Part shown: positions 36,622-44,778 of the stretch, in pieces | Layout of the letters: each line of letters begins with the position of its first letter | Numbering within the stretch: the stretch's first letter is position 1 | Translations under genes and position numbers: made by a program | The notes under the pieces: generated by a model | Seen by the model: the letters and a program-made list of their open reading frames with translations, nothing else | Told to the model about the DNA's origin: nothing | The model's database searches: none | From: Sphingobacteriaceae bacterium UBA6709 | GTDB lineage: Bacteria; Bacteroidota; Bacteroidia; Sphingobacteriales; Sphingobacteriaceae | Reading direction: 5' to 3' | Assembly: GCA_002454425.1 (NCBI GenBank) | Contig: DKIV01000012.1 | Span: forward strand, 124,819-170,454 | DNA length: 45,636 nt

Positions 36622-39600
36622 TTAAGTTGCAGCGTGTGCTTCCTGTTTGTGTGTAAGGTATCCCGAAGGTAGCACGCCATACTCCGCCTTGAACATCCGC
36701 GCAAAATATTTAGGCGATGAAAAGCCGACCTCATAGGCGATCTCTGAAATCGTCAGACTTTCTCTTTCTAGTAATTGCGCGGCTTTCTTTAAACGGATCG
36801 ATCTTATAAAATCCAAAGGTGCCAATCCCGTCAGAATAATAATCTTCTTATATAATGTCACGCGACTCATATTCACCGCGGCGCTAAGTTCTTCTACGGT
36901 GAAGTCGGGATTACTTATATTCACTTCAATAGCCTCCAGCACCTGTTGCATCAACTTAAGCTCCGGATCCGGCAAGTCCGGCACTGCCGGCTTAACTTCA
37001 ATTTGCTTTTGATAAGTTTTCTTTATGGTATCCTGATGCTTAAGTATACTCCGGATTTTAGCAAGCAACACCTGAAAATTAAAAGGCTTAGTCATGTAAT
37101 CACTCGCGCCAATACCCAGTCCCGTAAGCATTTGCTCGTCGGCAAGCTGTGCCGTGAGCAATATCAACGGAATATGAGCCGTGCGTTCATCTTTTCTAAT
37201 CTTATCGCACAGTTGTAAACCATCCATTTCCGGCATCATCACGTCACTTACAATAAGATCAGGGTGACGCGCCAGTGCCTTTTGCCAGGCTTCCTTCCCA
37301 TTTGTCGCGGTATCTATTTGAAAATATTGCTGCAAATTATCTTTAAGATAATATAGAAAATCTTCATTGTCTTCTACAATGAGCAGCTTTAGTGTCGATG
37401 CCGGAACTATTCCCATACAAGCTTCCTGTAAGGGTCTGCAGCGGTCCATAGGTCGTATCGCCCAGAAACAAGTATCCTCAGGCGTTAAGTCGAACGTCAG
37501 CAATTTAAGAGGGAGCTGTATTCTGAAAGTTGAGCCTTGCCCCGGTTCACTTTCCACAGCAATACTTCCACCATGCAAATGCACAAATTCCCGGGTAATT
37601 GACAGACCGATGCCCGTACCCTGATTTATAAGGGCGGGAGGGAGTTCCGCTTGCACAAATTGCTCAAAAATTTCCTGCAACTTGTCCTGGGCTATGCCTA
37701 TGCCGGTGTCCGAAACGGCGAGGGTGATAAGCGGGGGCTCTGTGTCTGAATGTTGCAGCACACGCAGCGAAACCACTATTGATCCATTTGGGAGCGTAAA
37801 TTTAAAGGCATTCGAGATGAGGTTGAATAGAATCCGTTCTATTTTTCCCGGATCAAAAAGGCCGATAATTGCTCTTGCATTAGCGTCGAAATTATAAGCA
37901 ATGTTCTTCTTTTCCGCGATATCCGTAAACGAGGCTACAATTTCTTTTATATGCGACACCAGGTCGCCCTCATGTAGCGTCAGGCGGTGTTCACTCATTT
38001 CAAGCTTTCTGAAGTCGAGCAATTGGTTCACCATATGCAATAAGCGTCCGGCATTCCGTTCTATCATAAGTAGTTGTTTCTTATGCTCGATGCCCATCGA
38101 CTGGCTTATCAGCTTTTGCAGAGGCGCCAGAATTAACGCGATAGGCGTTCTGAATTCATGGCTCACATTTGTGAAGAACTTTATCTTCATCAAATCCATT
38201 TCATGCGTACGCCGGGCCTCCTGCCGCTCGCGCTCCAGCATAAACTTTCTCTCAATACGCCTAATCGCCCTCCGCCGGCTCACGTATATTCCAGTCACCA
38301 ATAATACCAAATAGGCAGCGTAGGCGGCACGAGTCTTCCAGAAGGGCGGCAACACATGTATATGAAGGCTCTGACCATCATCCAGTTTTGCATCGTTTGA
38401 CACGCGCTTCACACGAAAAACGTAGTCCCCCGGATCCAGATTAGTATATGTAGCCTTACGATCCCTGCTGTCTACGGTGATCCAGCTTTTATCAAATCCC
38501 TCCAGAATATAACGGTACTTTATCTTATCAGGCTGAATAAAATTGAGCGCCGCAAACTCCAGAGAAAATACATTCTGATTGTGTGATAAGGTTATTTCAT
38601 CACTCTCCCAAAGCGACTTTTTTAAGAGCGTACTACCATTAACCTCGCTACCTATCTCGACAGGCTTATTAAAGACGTCGAGCTGTGTTAGCACGACCGG
38701 CGAATAATCGTTCAGTGGTTTGATCATTGCCGGATCAAAGAGGTTAAAACCGTTGGCACCCCCAAAAATCAATTCGCCGGAGCGCAAGCTCCCCGACGAC
38801 CGTTCATTAAAGGCTTTGCCTTGCAAGCCGTCATTCTCGTCATAGCTTACAACCTTGAATCCAGTTTTGCCCTGCCCCTTTGCAAACAGCGTAATCATGC
38901 CTAAGCCATTCGGTGTGCTCACCCAGATACGATGTTGTTTATCTTCCTGGATTCCCAACACCGCGTTGGCGGGCAGGCCGTCGTTATCGCCAATCGTTGC
39001 TATTTTACTTCCATCAGCATCAAAAATATTTAGCCCCTCGCGGGTACCTACATAAATACGCGATCTGCTATCTCTAAACATCGTGGCTACGTTATTATTG
39101 CTCAAGCTATTTTTATCTCCCGAAGCATAAGTGAGATAACGAAACTTCCCGCTTTCGGGATTCAGAATGTTTACGCCATCTGAAGTACCGATCCAAAGAT
39201 CGCCCTTACGATCTTCGATCAATGAAGACACATACGTTGAATTCAGCGAATGAGGCGCCGCATTCGAATAACGTATAAATCTGCCGCTTGCTCTGTCGAA
39301 CAGGTTCAATCCTCCATGCAAGGTACCAATCCACAATCGCCTTTTTGAATCTTCGAAGATGTGCCATACCCTGTCATCGCTTATGGAATTGCTATAACGC
39401 TCATCATGCCGGTAATGAGTAAATTTCCCATTTCTTAAGCGATCCATGCCACCGTAGTACGTCCCTATCCACAAATCCTGGTTATGATCCAGACACAAAC
39501 TTACGATAACGTTGTTAGACAGGCTATTCGGGTTCCCGGGGTCATTCAGATACTGACGAAAGCTATTGGCTGTCCGGTCATAATATAGCAGTCCACCGCC

Positions 39601-40767
39601 ATTGGTTCCAATCCAGACATTTCCCCTCTCATCTTCAACAAACTGATTTACATCATTGTACGGCAAGCTTGCATGATCAAAAGGCCGCTTTTTCACCAAA
39701 GGGAACCGGATAATATTCTCGTGATAATAGCTCACACCTTTCTTAAATGTCCCCGCCCAGATGATCCCCCGATCATCTCTGTATAGCGTTGTAATACAAT
39801 TCTGCGCCAGCGACTTCGCATCATCCTCGCTATTCAACAAACATTTAACGGAAAAACTATGCTTATCAATGATATTAAGCCCCCCGTGATCTGTCGCTAC
39901 CCAAATCTGACCTTTGCTATCTTGCGACACTCCATTTACCAGATTGCTATTTATACGTGACGATCCTCGCTCAACAGAAAATCTCCTGGCACGGCGACTT
40001 CCACATCTGAGGTAATACACTCCTTGCGGATCACTTACATTGTATATCCATAAGTCATCTTGCTTGTCAATAAATAAGCGGAGGTCCGCGCCGGCTATTC
40101 CGGCAAACTGATCCGGACGAAACCTTGACGAACAGATTGAACTACTCGGATTAAGCTCCTCTAGTTGTCCGTCATTATGTAGTATCCAGATATTTCCTTT
40201 TGAGTTAAGCGCGATATCCGATATCAACGCCGCCCGTAGCGAACGAGGATCACTAACGTGGTGACGCAGGGCCTTTGCGCGCTCTTTCCCGCGCTCAAAT
40301 TTATATAATCCGGAACTGCGGCTCAGAATCCAGCTATTGCCCTGAGCATCTGTTAACACGTCCTTGATATTATCATCAGCAATACCAAGACTCTGGAAAT
40401 AATGGATCGAAGCCCTGGAGAAACGCTCCGTTGAAGGATCGTAAATATTCATCCCTGCTCGGGTTCTGATCCATAACTTATTGTCGGGTCCCTGATGTAT
40501 TGTTTCTATATAATCATCGTTTATTGACAAGGAGTCTTTCAGATCTCTTCTAAAGATTTTAACGTCATAACCATCAAATCTATTGAGTCCTGACATTGTG
40601 CCAAACCACATAAACCCTGCCCGATCTTTTAATATACAGGTCACCTCGTTATTTGACAACCCACCGTTGATATTCAATTGCGAAAATTGGTAGCCGGAGA
40701 TCTGCGAAAACGAGCTTAGCGCACTTGTCAACAGCATTCCCGTGATCAAATAGAACAGGCTTTTCAT
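36622..40767 (-). CDS. Hybrid two-component system regulator (sensor kinase, receiver and AraC domain in one protein)
   Basis: 1381 residues, full-length HTCS. Signal peptide (first 22), then about a dozen Reg_prop propeller repeats (pattern LWIGTxxGGLNxxDRxS) forming the periplasmic sensor, a Y_Y_Y domain at about 740-805, and one membrane helix at about 811-830. The cytoplasmic part has the HisKA box (NVSHEFRTP, H870), a HATPase (NLISNAFKF; DTGIGI; GTGIGLS), a receiver with phospho-acceptor D1175 (LIVSDVMMPEMDG), and a C-terminal AraC helix-turn-helix (ISEIAYEVGFSSPKYFARMF). HTCS proteins bind oligosaccharides of the cognate glycan and activate the adjacent PUL. It is transcribed in the same direction as the PUL. 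Confidence 0.96.
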   Translation of the reverse strand: MKSLFYLITGMLLTSALSSFSQISGYQFSQLNINGGLSNNEVTCILKDRAGFMWFGTMSGLNRFDGYDVKIFRRDLKDSLSINDDYIETIHQGPDNKLWIRTRAGMNIYDPSTERFSRASIHYFQSLGIADDNIKDVLTDAQGNSWILSRSSGLYKFERGKERAKALRHHVSDPRSLRAALISDIALNSKGNIWILHNDGQLEELNPSSSICSSRFRPDQFAGIAGADLRLFIDKQDDLWIYNVSDPQGVYYLRCGSRRARRFSVERGSSRINSNLVNGVSQDSKGQIWVATDHGGLNIIDKHSFSVKCLLNSEDDAKSLAQNCITTLYRDDRGIIWAGTFKKGVSYYHENIIRFPLVKKRPFDHASLPYNDVNQFVEDERGNVWIGTNGGGLLYYDRTANSFRQYLNDPGNPNSLSNNVIVSLCLDHNQDLWIGTYYGGMDRLRNGKFTHYRHDERYSNSISDDRVWHIFEDSKRRLWIGTLHGGLNLFDRASGRFIRYSNAAPHSLNSTYVSSLIEDRKGDLWIGTSDGVNILNPESGKFRYLTYASGDKNSLSNNNVATMFRDSRSRIYVGTREGLNIFDADGSKIATIGDNDGLPANAVLGIQEDKQHRIWVSTPNGLGMITLFAKGQGKTGFKVVSYDENDGLQGKAFNERSSGSLRSGELIFGGANGFNLFDPAMIKPLNDYSPVVLTQLDVFNKPVEIGSEVNGSTLLKKSLWESDEITLSHNQNVFSLEFAALNFIQPDKIKYRYILEGFDKSWITVDSRDRKATYTNLDPGDYVFRVKRVSNDAKLDDGQSLHIHVLPPFWKTRAAYAAYLVLLVTGIYVSRRRAIRRIERKFMLERERQEARRTHEMDLMKIKFFTNVSHEFRTPIALILAPLQKLISQSMGIEHKKQLLMIERNAGRLLHMVNQLLDFRKLEMSEHRLTLHEGDLVSHIKEIVASFTDIAEKKNIAYNFDANARAIIGLFDPGKIERILFNLISNAFKFTLPNGSIVVSLRVLQHSDTEPPLITLAVSDTGIGIAQDKLQEIFEQFVQAELPPALINQGTGIGLSITREFVHLHGGSIAVESEPGQGSTFRIQLPLKLLTFDLTPEDTCFWAIRPMDRCRPLQEACMGIVPASTLKLLIVEDNEDFLYYLKDNLQQYFQIDTATNGKEAWQKALARHPDLIVSDVMMPEMDGLQLCDKIRKDERTAHIPLILLTAQLADEQMLTGLGIGASDYMTKPFNFQVLLAKIRSILKHQDTIKKTYQKQIEVKPAVPDLPDPELKLMQQVLEAIEVNISNPDFTVEELSAAVNMSRVTLYKKIIILTGLAPLDFIRSIRLKKAAQLLERESLTISEIAYEVGFSSPKYFARMFKAEYGVLPSGYLTHKQEAHAAT

Positions 40768-41110
40768 GATCTTTAAGGTTAATATGATATAGTCAGTTCT
40801 ACTTGCGCTTGTGTTGGTTAAGCCACCCGCGCAATTCGATACACTGATAAAACAAACTCAGTAATAATTATCGATACCTAAGTTACAGATAATAAAAGAT
40901 AAAAGAAAGGATAATATAGTAGGACAATCAAAGACAAGACACTAACAATCAAAAGAATAAAACCAAGAAAAGTAACAAATAAGAGGTGAATAATAATTCA
41001 GGTGATATTACTTTCTGCATTGAAAAGCTCACGCTCAACAAGCGCAGAAACACAAGTCACAACAGTCCCATTTCTCTCACTCAGTTGACCCACCACCATA
41101 GCTAATTTGC
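40768..41110. other. Intergenic stretch upstream of the PUL regulator
   Basis: 343 bp, A/T-rich. It contains the presumed promoter of the regulator gene, which I could not place confidently. A 33-codon open frame (40998-41099, minus strand, starting MVVGQLSERNGT and ending FNAESNIT) has protein-like composition but no recognized family and no promoter box. No tRNA or repeat was seen. Confidence 0.4.
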
Positions 41111-41145
41111 AAAAAAAGAGGGCTTCATAAATCATGACGCCCTCT
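41111..41145 (-). terminator. Intrinsic terminator of secreted protein copy A
   Basis: On the minus strand AGAGGGC pairs with GCCCTCT (41139-41145 and 41117-41123), with inner pairing TCAT/ATGA, followed by a run of seven T. A textbook terminator 19 bp after the stop of the copy A gene. Confidence 0.8.
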
Positions 41146-41163
41146 CGTATCTGATAAAAAATA

Positions 41164-41673
41164 CTAATAATAAATTTTCCTATCCACCATTAGTGTTGAT
41201 GGGGGGAAGTAAATACAATCTTCCATTTTTTCGTCGTTATTGAATATGTTGTAGAAAATATCGTATCTCCCCGGCTTCCATTCCATGCTAAAAAATTCCC
41301 CTTTTTTACTTGATACATCGAGCAATACAGGAATAACGAAGCTTGCTTTATTCCTGTTGGCCATCAGACGATTATAATTCACTTTACCAAGTCGCGCATA
41401 GTGCGGAAAGAGGAACTTTGCAATAGTATCGCTTGCCAGAATATCTGTCACAATCGCTTCGTTATTTGCATTCTTTACAACCCTCACTTTGAAAAAGAAG
41501 GTATACAATCTACCTGTATCCGGTAGGTCATCAAGTCTCGCATCAAAACTCTCGTCCTTAAATAAAATCCGACTAATACTATAAAACTCGTCTGGCTTAG
41601 CTGGAGATACTATTTGTGCCTTACAACAAAGACCCAAAAGAATCAGAGAAAAACTGATCAGGTATTTCATCAT
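41164..41673 (-). CDS. Secreted protein of unknown function, copy A
   Basis: 169 residues with a signal peptide (MMKYLISFSLILLGLCCKAQ; type I cleavage near KAQ, or a poor lipobox). The mature part is mixed alpha/beta without a recognized family; conserved with copy B are the segments GRLYTFFFKV, VVKNANNEAIVTDILASDT, VNYNRLM and NNDEKMEDCIYFPPSTL. It is 78% identical to copy B overall (132/169): 100% over the first 38 residues and 72% after. A single Cys is in the conserved C-terminal MEDCIYF. It has its own strong terminator. Confidence 0.75.
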   Translation of the reverse strand: MMKYLISFSLILLGLCCKAQIVSPAKPDEFYSISRILFKDESFDARLDDLPDTGRLYTFFFKVRVVKNANNEAIVTDILASDTIAKFLFPHYARLGKVNYNRLMANRNKASFVIPVLLDVSSKKGEFFSMEWKPGRYDIFYNIFNNDEKMEDCIYFPPSTLMVDRKIYY

Positions 41674-41849
41674 TCACAATTTTGAGGTATTTTAATTCCT
41701 TTCCTTCCGTCCGCATATTCACTGGAGATAGTGATAATTTCCGCTTTACTAATATAGCCACTATTTTCCACGCTAAAGCTGTAGAATTTCAAATGCAGGT
41801 ACAAGCCGCCCCCTGCCAAAGCAACCGCATCTGTGCATAAAATAGTTTA
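41674..41849 (-). pseudogene. Broken upstream gene end, copy A
   Basis: This corresponds to 43407-43568 of copy B, where the frame encodes a plausible protein C-terminus ending NCE. Here two one-base losses near 41784-41790 put the frame out (a TAG follows after GAA ATT CTA CAG CTT). No start codon or N-terminal part is present. It is a decayed fragment left by duplication. Confidence 0.55.
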
Positions 41850-41926
41850 ATCGAGTAGGAAGTAAGGGATTATTTCCCTTACTTCCTCTCGCACCACCGT
41901 ACGTGGCGACCGGCATACGGCGGTTC
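41850..41926 (-). ncRNA. Group II intron domains V and VI
   Basis: Domain V (41926-41893) starts GAACCGCCGTA, and its lower stem pairs ACCGCCGUA with UACGGUGGU with a two-base CG bulge on the 3' side. Its upper stem is imperfect (a C-C mismatch and a GGUC tetraloop instead of GNRA). Domain VI has a 12-bp stem (GGAAGTAAGGGA with TCCCTTACTTCC, 5-nt loop) extended by AGG/CCT and GAG/CTC, with a bulged A at 41856, seven bases from the 3' end: the expected branch point. Confidence 0.8.
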
Positions 41927-41944
41927 ATTAAACATTAAAAGTGT

Positions 41945-42275
41945 TTAGGGGATTGTGACGTCTTTCAGACTTACGAACCCCACTTGTTTTAGAAATGAGT
42001 TGTTTAGCGCTCTTGCTAGAATGGGACTATGCACCGTTCGCCAGTAGCCTTTTCGGGTGTTGCCCAATTGATAGGCTTTATTCGGTGTTACGCCAAGTTT
42101 CTCCAGATTCCAGATACGGGTCCCTACTTTTTTTCCATTGTTTCCAGTAACACAGTCGTATAAGACTTCTTACCCAACTGTCCAGCTCTTCAAATACCGA
42201 TTTAGCTTCGCTTAACTTAAAGTAGTTTCCCCAGCCGTAATTAAGTCGCCTGATTTGTATCATACGTTCTTCCAT
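41945..42275 (-). pseudogene. Group II intron maturase C-terminal fragment, frameshifted
   Basis: From 42275 the frame reads MEERMIQIRRL, GWGNYFKLSEAKSVFEELD, LCYWKQWKK, the X/maturase region of group II intron reverse transcriptases. At the T7 run 42128-42134 (A7 on the coding strand) the frame breaks; in the next frame it continues TRIWNLEKLGVTPNKAYQ, NTRKGYWRTVHSPILARAL and ends KDVTIP at a TAA, 41945-41947. The total, 331 nt, is one base over a multiple of three. All RT catalytic domains are absent. Upstream, the frame is open for a few more maturase-like residues (ITSQNKPSS) without start. Confidence 0.88.
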
Positions 42276-42900
42276 TGAGGAAGGCTTGTTCTGGCTTGTT
42301 ATTGCACGGGTTTTATCCTTGTAGCTTGCGAAGTCATCGCTCTGCCCTCAACTGCCACCTTTCTGATTCCAGCATATCCGTAGGGAGCCAAGTCCTCCAT
42401 CCGGAGGTTTGCTGCTTTCTTTACGATGTAACCATTGCCAGAGTTACTCCCCGGACGTTTAATGTTCAGCCCTTCTCCGCTTGCTAACGGATACTACAGC
42501 CTTTGCTGACTTCTGATAAACAGGCGATGTATCTCTACTGGCCTTTTCTCCTTTGGGCTGCGCTTCTCCTTCCGTCTACCGTTTATCAGATCTTCCCGGG
42601 TAAGAACGCAAACTTTCTCTCCATATACCTGTCATATTTACAGCCACGATTTTCGGATAGTTTAGGGTTTTACTTTGTTTTGCAAGCTTACCCTAACGTG
42701 GATGCCTGATCTGATTCCTGTTCGTCAGGCCGGAGACTTACCAACAGCTTCCTTCTCGCGATGGACACCCTTGCCTTTGGTTAACGCTTCCCATTATCAA
42801 GACGCGTTCGGGACTTCCACCCCATCGTTTGCGCCCCTTCCGGGCGCACAAAAAGATGGCTTCATAAATCATGATACCCCTCGTATCTGATAAAAAAACA

Positions 42901-43410
42901 CTAAGAATTGATTTCCATATCAATTATTAATGTTGAGGGTGGGAAGTAAATACAATCTTCCATTTTTTCGTCGTTATTGAATAGATTTCTAAAAATCTCA
43001 TGTCGCTCCTTCGTCCATTCCATACGGTAAAACTTACCCTTTGAATTCAAAACATCGAGCAATACCGGAATAATGAAGCTTGCTTTATTCCGGTTAGTCA
43101 TGAGACGATTATAATTCACTTTATTAAGTCGCGTATATTGCGGTAAAAGATACTTTGCTAGAGTGTCGCTTGCCAGAATGTCTGTCACAATCGCTTCGTT
43201 ATTGGCATTCTTAACAACCTTTACTTTGAAAAAGAAGGTATACAATCTACCTGAATCCGGTAGTTTGCTGAGTCTGTCATGTATCTGTTTATCCCGAAAT
43301 AAAATCCGACTAATACTATAAAACTCGTCTGGCTTAGCTGGAGATACTATTTGTGCCTTACAACAAAGACCCAAAAGAATCAGAGAAAAACTGATCAGGT
43401 ATTTCATCAT
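42901..43410 (-). CDS. Secreted protein of unknown function, copy B
   Basis: 169 residues, paralog of the copy A protein, same length with no gaps and 37 substitutions, all after residue 38. Signal peptide identical to copy A. Variable patches are residues 39-49, 84-105 and 120-139; the C-terminal MEDCIYFPPSTL is kept. The start ATG at 43410 overlaps the TGA of the upstream gene fragment (ATGA), an arrangement of translational coupling, implying that an intact upstream gene once preceded it. It is the first complete gene downstream of the protease gene, behind a terminator. Confidence 0.75.
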   Translation of the reverse strand: MMKYLISFSLILLGLCCKAQIVSPAKPDEFYSISRILFRDKQIHDRLSKLPDSGRLYTFFFKVKVVKNANNEAIVTDILASDTLAKYLLPQYTRLNKVNYNRLMTNRNKASFIIPVLLDVLNSKGKFYRMEWTKERHEIFRNLFNNDEKMEDCIYFPPSTLIIDMEINS

Positions 43411-43568
43411 TCACAATTTTGAGGTATTTTAATTCCTTTCCTTCCGTCCGCATATTCACTGGAGATAGTGATAATTTCCGCTTTACTAATATAGCCACTA
43501 TTTTCCACGCTAAAGCTGTAAGAATTTTCAAATGCAGGTACAAGCCGCCCCCTGCCAAAGCAGCCACA
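43407..43568 (-). pseudogene. C-terminal remnant of an unidentified gene, copy B
   Basis: An open frame of 53 codons without a start codon, bounded upstream by TGA at 43569-43571. It reads LVPAFENSYSFSVENSGYIS then KAEIITISSEYADGRKGIKI and ends PQNCE. The composition and the ATGA overlap with the next gene suggest a genuine protein end. The N-terminal part was probably lost at the duplication boundary by the terminator. I do not recognize the family. Confidence 0.45.
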
Positions 43569-43588
43569 TCAAATGCATAAAATAGTAT

Positions 43589-43634
43589 AAAGCAAAAGAG
43601 TCCTACCCCTGATGGAGTAAGACTCTTTTGCTTT
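43589..43634 (-). terminator. Terminator of the sigma/protease operon
   Basis: Perfect 14-bp stem, AAAGCAAAAGAGTC (43589-43602) with GACTCTTTTGCTTT (43621-43634), extendable inside by about four further pairs. It lies 22 bp after the protease stop and also marks the edge of the duplicated unit. Confidence 0.75.
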
Positions 43635-43656
43635 TATAATGACTTAATATAATCTA

Positions 43657-44766
43657 TTAATACACCTTAACCATGTATATATAATCCTGTATTTTCTTGA
43701 TCTGATCTTTACGGCTCATATTTCCTAAGGAGTTTTTGCCGCTCAGGACAATTTTATGATTGCCAGCCATAGACTCTTTGGGAATAGCGTCAAGCGCCTC
43801 TAACAAGTATTTTGACTTGATAGCGTAAGACGCGCCATCTGTGCGTGATGACTTACCCTTGATAACCCCAATTACGTTACCCTTACTGTCAAGCAGAGGC
43901 CCTCCGCTATTGCCTGGGTTCACAGATATATCAACCTGGTATTCTGTTGTATCACCTGAAAAACCACTCTTTGAGCTTAAGTATCCGCGACTGTAAACAG
44001 GATCGTCTTTTGGATAACCATAGGTAAACACATCTTCACCGAGGTCTGTGCCACCGCGTCTGAACGAATATGGCAAAGGTCTGGAGCTTTTAAACGAAGG
44101 ATCTGACACCTTTAGCACCGCTACGTCATAGGATGGATAGCTGTAAACAGTCTCTGCCTTGAACAAATTTCCATCATTACTTTGAATGTATACCGAGTCA
44201 GCATCTTTAACAACGTGGTAATTGGTAACAACATAACCATCGTTCGTCAAAGCGAAACCGGTCCCTCCGAAAATTGCCGGATCAGCAGGAGTCTTTGTGG
44301 GAGCACTTGCCTTAATGTTGCGCATAATCTCGTTCTTTGAACGCTGCACCTTCGAGTTAATCTCCCTGCTCATTTCACGTCTCAGCGCGATATTGTCAGA
44401 AGCAAGCGCGTTGGTCCGGGCAAAGAAACCTGTTGAGAAAAGGGTTAAGAATACTGCTAGTATCGCTACAGAGGCAGCAACAGCAGCATTCATACGATAC
44501 TTACGCCATAGAATACGAACATGCGTACCCAGAGGTAACACTTCAGATCTTATCTCATTCACATCCAGCTGCTCGTGGATCATGTTCATTTCCGTGATCA
44601 GGTGCTTACGACGGCCGAAAGCCTGTAACTCCGACACGAAACTATCATGGGCAACCACCTTCTGATCTAAAACAGGATCCGTAGCACGGCGTTGCTCAAA
44701 CTCCGCGCGTTCCCGCTCGTCCATTTCCCCGTTGAGATACCGCTCTATACTATCCGTAATATCCAT
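43657..44766 (-). CDS. Anti-sigma-like membrane protein fused to an extracytoplasmic trypsin-like protease
   Basis: 369 residues. Residues 1-90 are cytoplasmic and helical; the start IERYLNGEMDERERAEFEQRRATDP resembles the N-terminal segment of anti-sigma and sigma-regulator proteins. One membrane helix covers about 93-116, then a short coiled stretch to 150. Residues about 160-330 are a trypsin/DegP-like protease with the triad H184 (VVTNYHVV), D214 (SYDVAVLKV) and S287 (NPGNSGGPLL). No PDZ domain follows, unlike HtrA/DegS. It begins 12 bp after the ECF sigma gene. The likely role is sensing and controlling the sigma factor, or being its product; the protease substrate is unknown. Confidence 0.82.
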   Translation of the reverse strand: MDITDSIERYLNGEMDERERAEFEQRRATDPVLDQKVVAHDSFVSELQAFGRRKHLITEMNMIHEQLDVNEIRSEVLPLGTHVRILWRKYRMNAAVAASVAILAVFLTLFSTGFFARTNALASDNIALRREMSREINSKVQRSKNEIMRNIKASAPTKTPADPAIFGGTGFALTNDGYVVTNYHVVKDADSVYIQSNDGNLFKAETVYSYPSYDVAVLKVSDPSFKSSRPLPYSFRRGGTDLGEDVFTYGYPKDDPVYSRGYLSSKSGFSGDTTEYQVDISVNPGNSGGPLLDSKGNVIGVIKGKSSRTDGASYAIKSKYLLEALDAIPKESMAGNHKIVLSGKNSLGNMSRKDQIKKIQDYIYMVKVY

Positions 44767-44778
44767 TTTTGAAATCCC

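Larger units (their letters stand above)
41111..41849 (-). repeat. Tandem duplication, copy A
   Basis: This unit is homologous to 42850-43588, in direct orientation. The block 41560-41783 is identical, base for base, to 43297-43520. The remainder is diverged, with small indels near 41784-41790. The unit contains a broken gene end, the copy A gene and its terminator. The intron derivative adjoins the right boundary. Confidence 0.85.
41850..42849 (-). mobile_element. Group II intron derivative (1000 nt), RT deleted
   Basis: The minus strand begins at 42849 with GTGCGCCCGG, the group II 5' consensus GUGYG, and runs through about 550 nt that would hold domains I-III. It ends with a 34-nt domain V (41926-41893), a domain VI hairpin and the 3' end CTCGAT at 41850. 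Between lies only the C-terminal end of the intron-encoded maturase. Full-length introns of this kind are about 1.8-2.5 kb, so the reverse-transcriptase part is deleted. The 5' end follows directly after a T-run of a terminator-like sequence of copy B. Plus-strand ORFs inside it are antisense artefacts. Confidence 0.87.
42850..43588 (-). repeat. Tandem duplication, copy B
   Basis: Direct repeat partner of 41111-41849. On the left it abuts the intron exactly at the terminator T-run; on the right it abuts the terminator of the protease gene (43589-43634). The copy B terminator stem is weakened (GATGGC facing TACCCC on the plus strand) compared with copy A. Confidence 0.85.

Noticed and set aside
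40998..41099. 33-codon minus-strand ORF (MVVGQLSERNGT start)
   Set aside because: Protein-like composition, but it is very short and has no promoter box or family; noted only within the intergenic entry.
42275..42890. Plus-strand ORFs across the intron region
   Set aside because: They are antisense to the group II intron RNA and maturase remnant and have no protein features.
43358..43567. 69-residue minus-strand ORF beginning MAALAGGG upstream of secreted protein copy B
   Set aside because: It starts from GTG, overlaps the better frame that ends at the ATGA overlap, runs into the next gene's coding region and is not kept in copy A.
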